NCBI GenBank assembly: GCA_963724365.1 | Contig: CAVRUR010000017.1 | Coordinates: 62,001-126,000 of the forward strand | Length of the DNA stretch: 64,000 nt | Source: JALORV01 sp963724365 | GTDB taxonomy: Bacteria > Pseudomonadota > Gammaproteobacteria > Burkholderiales > Burkholderiaceae_F | Direction of reading: 5' to 3' | Shown: piece after piece, positions 59,289-64,000 of the stretch | How positions within the stretch are numbered: position 1 is the stretch's first letter | Layout of the letters: every line of letters starts with the position of its first letter | Notes under the pieces: model-generated | What the model saw: the letters and a program-made list of their open reading frames with translations, nothing else | What the model was told of the DNA's origin: nothing | Databases searched by the model: none | Program-made: the position numbers and the translations under genes

Positions 59289-59900
59289 ATGCGAGCGCAC
59301 GGCTTCACCCTCATCGAAATGCTGGTTGTGATCACGATCTCCGCGATCCTGATCGCGATGGCGATCCCGTCATTCCAGGGCACGATACGGTCGAGTCGAA
59401 TTTCGGGCGCGGCGAATTCGTTCGTGGCAGCGCTCGATCTTGGGCGCTCCGAGGCCATCCGGCGCGCGACGGTCGTCACTGTCTGTCGCAGTACCAATGC
59501 GGACAACGTCAATGCCAACTGCAGCGACGCGGCCTTCAACGGCTATGCCGCGAACGACTGGGCCAGCGGCTGGATCGCGTTCGCCAAAGCACCTGGAAAC
59601 CTAGTCAACACGACACTCGAAGCGGGTGACGAGTTGATTACTCGCCAGGCGGCTTTTGGCGGTGCACCGCAAGACCGGGTCATCATCGAGTCGACTGCGG
59701 CCAACCCGCAGAGCCGTTCCTATAACTCGCGCGGCCTCACCCTGGGCGGCGGGTTGCTGGGAATGACTCTGTTCTTCGATCATCGGGACATACAGGTTGC
59801 ACAGCGGACCGAGAGGGCGCGTTGCATCGCACTGAACATCAGTGGCCGCGTACGCGTCGCTCGCGTGGACGTGCAGAACAACAACTGTCCAGCCGCATGA
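59289..59900 (+). CDS. fimT: Type IV pilus minor pilin, FimT/GspH type
   Basis: The 203-residue prepilin has the class III signal MRAHG|FTLIEMLVVITISAILIAMAIP, cut by PilD before the methylated Phe (Glu5 is kept), and a GspH/FimT globular domain with one pair of cysteines (VCRSTNADNVNANC). AAAGG lies 8 bp before the ATG at 59289; a GTG at 59256 is a weaker alternative. It is first in the minor pilin operon and its TGA overlaps pilV. FimT-like proteins bind DNA in some species; that role is not shown here. Confidence 0.9.
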   Translation: MRAHGFTLIEMLVVITISAILIAMAIPSFQGTIRSSRISGAANSFVAALDLGRSEAIRRATVVTVCRSTNADNVNANCSDAAFNGYAANDWASGWIAFAKAPGNLVNTTLEAGDELITRQAAFGGAPQDRVIIESTAANPQSRSYNSRGLTLGGGLLGMTLFFDHRDIQVAQRTERARCIALNISGRVRVARVDVQNNNCPAA

Positions 59901-60445
59901 ACATGCCCAGCCCATCCGTCCGGTCCCAGCGCGGCGCTTCGATGATCGAAGTGCTCGTTTCACTGACTATCGTAGCCTTTGGTCTGCTCGGCCTGGCGGG
60001 CCTGCAGGCGCGGTCCATGTCGTTCCAGAAGGATTCCTTCGACCGCAAGGCCGCGGCCGAGCTGGCGTCCCAGCTGGCCGAGCGCGTCCGCGCCAACTAC
60101 GACGGGTTCAAGGACGGCAACTACAACCTGGTGATGGTGCCGGCGGACCCGACTCCCGCAAACGTTCCCGCCTGTGCCAATCAGCAGAACTGCACATCGG
60201 CGGAGGTGGCGGCGGCCGACTGGGCCATGTGGGGCATCGCGCTGCGTGCGCGTCTGCCTGCATCGGGTGCCTATCTGGACGCGCCGCAGGTCAACGGTCA
60301 GCGCGTTCAGCTGAATGTGATTCTGGCCTGGCAGGAAGCGCAGATTACCGATGCAAACCAGGCACCTGATCAGATCTGCAGCGCGGCGCCCGTGAACATC
60401 AACGATCCGCGATTCCGCTGCTTCCGCTGGATCCTGCACCCATGA
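59897..60445 (+). CDS. pilV: Type IV pilus minor pilin PilV
   Basis: The 182-residue prepilin has the leader RGA|SMIEVLVSLTIVAFGLLGLAGLQ, in which the +1 residue is Ser instead of Phe, and the PilV-type central ASQLAERVRANYDGF. Four cysteines in the globular part could form two disulfides (CANQQNC and the C-terminal pair). PilV helps nucleate the pilus with PilW, PilX, FimU/FimT and PilE. It overlaps both neighbours by 4 bp. Confidence 0.9.
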   Translation: MNMPSPSVRSQRGASMIEVLVSLTIVAFGLLGLAGLQARSMSFQKDSFDRKAAAELASQLAERVRANYDGFKDGNYNLVMVPADPTPANVPACANQQNCTSAEVAAADWAMWGIALRARLPASGAYLDAPQVNGQRVQLNVILAWQEAQITDANQAPDQICSAAPVNINDPRFRCFRWILHP

Positions 60446-61458
60446 ACCGTCCCCCACTTTCCGTTGCAACGCGTGTTCGCGGCGGCCACCAGCTTGGCCG
60501 CACACTGATTGAACTGCTGATTGCGATCGTCCTCAGCCTGATGATCCTGGCCGCGGTCGGTTCGCTGTATTACTTCACCAGCCGATCCACGCAGACGGCT
60601 CAGCAGGTCAGCAGTGCCGAAGAACGCGGACGCCTTGCCGCCTTCTATCTCAGCGAGCCGATTGCGCTGGCGGGATACGGCAACATCAACAGCTCTGAAG
60701 TGGGCCGACGGCTTGGCAACATCGCGATGCAAGGTCCCAGCTTGCGTGCCTGCGAAAACGGCCGATTCCAGAACATGCCCTCGGTTCGGCTCGCGTTCCC
60801 CACGGTCGACTTCACCTGTGTCCAGACCGGTGAGCCCGGCGACGCGCTCTTCGTCAGTTTCCAGGCCGAATCGACGGTCGGCGCGCCCCAGGGTGCGTTG
60901 GCGGATTGCCTGGGACAGGGTGCCCCACTGATCGACGCCGTGCCAACGGTACGCAATGTCTACTCAATCAACCTGACTGGGGGCGGCGCGCTCGAGTTCG
61001 GCTGTGTCGGCAATGGCGGCGTGGCGTGGGCGGGCCTGGCGCGCGATGTGCAGGACTTCAAGGTCTTCTTCGCGTTCGATGCGGATGCCTATGCCAGGGC
61101 GGGGGCGGGCGGCTTCAACCTGACGTCACGTCCTTCGACGATCGTGACCGCGACGGATCTGAACAACTTGTGGAACGCAGCACTGGCGGTCAATCAGAAC
61201 CTGCCGGAGTGGTCGCAGGTGAATCCGTGGAACCAGGTGATTGCCGTCCACGTTTGCCTGGTGGTTGCCTCGACGGACCAGGGTGTCACGCCCGATGGTG
61301 TGTCACGGTTCAGGCCTTGTCCGACGACCCCGGCTGAAGTGGCCACCGGGACCGCGGAAGTGGCCGTCAATGACGGAATTGCCCGTCGCACGATCAACCA
61401 GGTGTTCACGCTGCGGGCACGGGCCCAGGCCGCAGCCGGCACCACGTTCGCTCCCTGA
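60442..61458 (+). CDS. pilW: Type IV pilus minor pilin PilW
   Basis: The 338-residue protein has a prepilin-like N-terminus GGHQLGRTLIELLIAIVLSLMILAAVGSLYYF, in which the leader is long and the +1 region reads RTLIE, followed by a large globular domain with cysteines. Size and position (after pilV, before pilX) identify it as PilW, part of the pilus priming complex. pilX starts 5 bp after its stop. Confidence 0.9.
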   Translation: MNRPPLSVATRVRGGHQLGRTLIELLIAIVLSLMILAAVGSLYYFTSRSTQTAQQVSSAEERGRLAAFYLSEPIALAGYGNINSSEVGRRLGNIAMQGPSLRACENGRFQNMPSVRLAFPTVDFTCVQTGEPGDALFVSFQAESTVGAPQGALADCLGQGAPLIDAVPTVRNVYSINLTGGGALEFGCVGNGGVAWAGLARDVQDFKVFFAFDADAYARAGAGGFNLTSRPSTIVTATDLNNLWNAALAVNQNLPEWSQVNPWNQVIAVHVCLVVASTDQGVTPDGVSRFRPCPTTPAEVATGTAEVAVNDGIARRTINQVFTLRARAQAAAGTTFAP

Positions 61459-61463
61459 CCGCC

Positions 61464-62021
61464 ATGAAAACTATTGCACCTGCCAGCCTGCAGCGCGGCG
61501 TGATCCTGCCGATCGTCCTGGTCGTGATGATGGTGGTCACAACTCTGGTAATCACGCAGGTCAGGCGTGCCACGGTCGACGAACGACTGGCCGGCAACTG
61601 GAGCCGCCTCGTCTCCGGAGAAACGGCGTCGGAGTCGATGCTGCGCCTGTGCGAGCACGTGGTCATAAACGTCGAGCGTGACCGCTGGGATGGCAAGTAC
61701 CAGTCGACCGACTTCGTCAACACGCCGGCCTGGCAAATACCGACAGCTCAGCTCGACCCGACCAAGATCAAGATTCTCACGCAGGACATCCTGCCTCCGG
61801 GGGCCACCGCAGGGCGCTGCATCATCGAAAACGCCACGAGTGAGCTGCTAGCGATCGAGAACCAGGGCAGCGACTACGACCATAGCGGTACGGCTGGCAG
61901 CGGAAGGAACAGCAATTTGAGGAAATACCGGTTCACGAGCGCGGTTACCTTTGCCGAGGCCACGGCCTTTGGCGGGGTCACCTACTACTCCCAGAGCGAA
62001 GTGCGCTGGATGAAGCAGTAA
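61464..62021 (+). CDS. pilX: Type IV pilus assembly protein PilX
   Basis: The 185-residue protein has an N-terminal hydrophobic helix LQRGVILPIVLVVMMVVTTLVITQVRRATVDERLAGN, with the typical QRG start and the ERLAGN motif of PilX, and two cysteines. It lacks Glu5 after the leader, as PilX/GspK-type minor pilins often do. It caps the minor pilin complex and works with PilY1, encoded 58 bp downstream. Confidence 0.9.
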   Translation: MKTIAPASLQRGVILPIVLVVMMVVTTLVITQVRRATVDERLAGNWSRLVSGETASESMLRLCEHVVINVERDRWDGKYQSTDFVNTPAWQIPTAQLDPTKIKILTQDILPPGATAGRCIIENATSELLAIENQGSDYDHSGTAGSGRNSNLRKYRFTSAVTFAEATAFGGVTYYSQSEVRWMKQ

Positions 62022-62079
62022 GCAGTTTGAAGTGTCCGCCGGCACCGGGGACTGATCGGCGACACATTGGAGCTTGACC

Positions 62080-64000
62080 ATGAAGATGAAAACGACATCC
62101 ACTGACGCACCCTGGAAAGGCCGCATGTCCGGCCGCCTTGCGCGCGCACTGGTCTTCCTGCTGGCGCAGGCGCTGGTGTTGCAGCCCGCGGCATTCGCAG
62201 CCACCTGGAGTATCGCGCAGCAGCCGTTGTTCACGATCAACCCGGTGTTCCCCAATGCCGTGTTCATGCTTGACGACTCATGGTCGATGAATGACTACCG
62301 GCTGCCGCCTCCGATCTTTTTTTCGTCAAACAATCGCTGGCCGGCTCCGGGCAACGTCACGGTCAAGTACGGCGCTGGCACCCGCAGCGTGGCTGCGCAC
62401 AACGAGTTCACGCTGCGGTCCAACATCCACAATCCGCTGGCCTACGACCCCTCTATCACCTACACGCCTTGGAACGACAACGACAAGCCGCCGGCGGCGC
62501 AGGGGACGCGGCCGACACGCGCCCAGAATTTCCCGCCAGCTGACATCGGTGGCACGGGAGCAGTCGCGACGCTCGGTCGCTTTACCGAGCGCGACATGCG
62601 CTTCCGCGGCTTTGCAAACGGCGGCCCGAATGCCGCGCGCACGTGGGTGACGACTTCGCGTGGCAGTGTCGGCAACTCTGCAGGCCCGACCGGTAACTAC
62701 GCCGTCGGAAGCCCCCTTGCAGACCGTTGGGCCTGGAACGATCTGAACAAGCGTTGGGAACAGCCGATCGCCAACCCGGTCGGTATGGCGATCTATCCGC
62801 CCTTGCCCGGCGACGGGCCGCAAGCGGCCGACATCTTTACCAACCCGCCGGAGGTGTGCAACGCGTCGCCCCCGTGCATTCAATGGGACCCGGTTTTCAC
62901 GAACCAGTGCGTGGCCTGGCAACAGGTCCAGACCGGGACAACGCAACAATGTGGCCAATACCAGCAGCAGCCGGTGTTCGGCAATGTGTGTACACAAACT
63001 CAGCAGGTGCAGACTGGCTGGCAAAACGGTCAGTGTTTGACCTGGCAGCAGGTTCAGACCGGCTGGCAGAATGGCCAGTGCCTGACATGGCAGACCGTGC
63101 CGCAGTATCAGCAGCAATGCTCGATTGTCACGGTGGTCGATCCCACGTCGGAGACGGGCTACCGGCAAGTGCAGCAGTGCCAGCAGGTCTATATCGGCGA
63201 CATTCAGCAGTGCACGTCGTACCAACAACTGCCGGTCTTCGGCCAGCAGTGCACGTCCTACCAGCAGGTGCCGGTTTTCGCGCAGCAGTGCATTGCCTGG
63301 GCCAACCAGCAGACCGGCGTGCAGGATGTCTGTGTGCAGTGGAATACGGTCCCCGTCTTCCAGAACCAGTGCACGCAGATGGCCAATGTTCAGACGGGGC
63401 AGACCTGCGCGGCAACCGACCCGAACTGGGTCTGCCCGCCGGCGAACATCACGTCGGACAACCTGACTCCGGCGCGCTATTACCGCTATGAAGGATCCCT
63501 TCCGGCCACCGACGACGACCTGGCCCTCATCTCGAATTACCGGCTGGTCGAGATCGACCGTGCGGTAAATGCGAATTTCCCGGTGCCGGTTGACCCGCGC
63601 ACGGGAGTGGCGCGCACGCGCGACGACTGTGCCGCCCAGACGAGTTGCACTCTGCTTGAGGAAATGCAGAATTACGCCAACTGGTTTACGTACTACCGCC
63701 ACCGCCTGTTCGCGGCGATGGCAGTGTCGTCACAGGCGGCTGCGGACCTGAAAGGTGACCTCTCGGCGATCCGGTTGGGCTACGGACGCATCAACTACTC
63801 GGACAACAGTGCCGACCCGTGGAATCCGTACGGTGCCCGGCTCAGCAGCGCGAATTTCCCTGATCTCGACAACGACCCGCAGCCGCCGCCGCATCCAGGC
63901 GCCGTCGTCCGCGGCGTGCGTGACTTCACCGATGCACCAAACAATGTAGCGCGGCAGCAGTTCTTCGACTGGATCTTCTCGCTGAACTGGATCGGCTCAA
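62080..64000 (+). CDS. pilY1: Type IV pilus tip adhesin/assembly factor PilY1 (3' truncated by window)
   Basis: The frame starts at ATG 62080 and is still open at the window end (640 residues seen). It has a signal peptide ending near QPAAFAATW, then a von Willebrand A-like start FMLDDSWSMND whose DxSxS motif forms the metal site. Residues about 255-455 are a Cys/Gln/Trp/Val-rich repeat region (units such as QVQTGWQNGQCLTW and VPVFAQQC, about 16 cysteines), absent from most PilY1 proteins. After it come normal PilY1 segments (NYANWFTYYRHRLFAAMAVSSQA, RLGYGRINY). The C-terminal beta-propeller lies outside the window. Confidence 0.93.
   Translation, partial: MKMKTTSTDAPWKGRMSGRLARALVFLLAQALVLQPAAFAATWSIAQQPLFTINPVFPNAVFMLDDSWSMNDYRLPPPIFFSSNNRWPAPGNVTVKYGAGTRSVAAHNEFTLRSNIHNPLAYDPSITYTPWNDNDKPPAAQGTRPTRAQNFPPADIGGTGAVATLGRFTERDMRFRGFANGGPNAARTWVTTSRGSVGNSAGPTGNYAVGSPLADRWAWNDLNKRWEQPIANPVGMAIYPPLPGDGPQAADIFTNPPEVCNASPPCIQWDPVFTNQCVAWQQVQTGTTQQCGQYQQQPVFGNVCTQTQQVQTGWQNGQCLTWQQVQTGWQNGQCLTWQTVPQYQQQCSIVTVVDPTSETGYRQVQQCQQVYIGDIQQCTSYQQLPVFGQQCTSYQQVPVFAQQCIAWANQQTGVQDVCVQWNTVPVFQNQCTQMANVQTGQTCAATDPNWVCPPANITSDNLTPARYYRYEGSLPATDDDLALISNYRLVEIDRAVNANFPVPVDPRTGVARTRDDCAAQTSCTLLEEMQNYANWFTYYRHRLFAAMAVSSQAAADLKGDLSAIRLGYGRINYSDNSADPWNPYGARLSSANFPDLDNDPQPPPHPGAVVRGVRDFTDAPNNVARQQFFDWIFSLNWIGS

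Overview
The window is a G+C-rich chromosomal segment of a betaproteobacterium, most probably Burkholderiales or a near relative. The gene orders trxB/Smr, ftsK-lolA-rarA-serS, ompA-ubiG-gph, gyrA...pheA-hisC-tyrA, DUF2868-DUF3482 and acs with a DUF4212/SSS symporter are typical of that group, as are the protein sequences. It holds no rRNA, CRISPR array, transposase or phage gene. Most of it is housekeeping, broken by a few accessory islands.

Layout. 1-12.6 kb: end of hemY, a K+/H+ antiporter, an SDR plus aldehyde dehydrogenase pair, ppa, a K+ channel, an EamA exporter whose start region is triplicated, a FemAB-like acetyltransferase, nadE, glnB, a TRIC-like channel, an Smr protein and trxB. 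12.9-16.0 kb: a LytS/LytTR-type operon of one intact histidine kinase, one kinase paralogue that has lost its catalytic residues, and the response regulator. 16.2-22.9 kb: ftsK, lolA, an FKBP isomerase, rarA, serS and tRNA-Ser(CGA). 22.9-30.2 kb: acs, a small membrane protein, a TPR protein and a sodium/acetate-type symporter (two subunits). This block lies between two tRNA-Ser genes, each followed by the same roughly 150-bp element that ends in a copy of the 3' end of its own tRNA; each element abuts a broken gene.

30.3-38.7 kb is the most unusual part. It has a MacA-like adaptor, an ABC ATPase and two MacB-type permeases (the second frameshifted). Next, on the opposite strand, come two unannotated 40/41-residue peptides with an identical double-glycine C-terminus (LTDEQLAMVGGGQGMTVL). 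They are followed by a divergent TPR protein, a small 67-aa protein and a TPR-GGDEF protein. I read this as a candidate exported-peptide (pheromone or RiPP-like) system. The peptides are seen directly; the link to transporter and TPR proteins is inference from position.

38.7-53 kb: a small lipoprotein, a DUF3482 GTPase and its DUF2868 partner, O-acetylhomoserine sulfhydrylase and a CoA-binding protein, a PEP-CTERM protein, tmRNA, a 1255-aa AsmA/DUF748 protein, gph, ubiG, an OmpA-family protein and an amidohydrolase. 53-59 kb: gyrA and the aromatic/histidine genes pheA, hisC, tyrA (serC is absent from its usual place). 59.3-64 kb: the type IV pilus minor pilin operon fimT-pilV-pilW-pilX-pilY1. 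PilY1 runs off the window and carries a striking Cys/Gln-rich repeat insertion.
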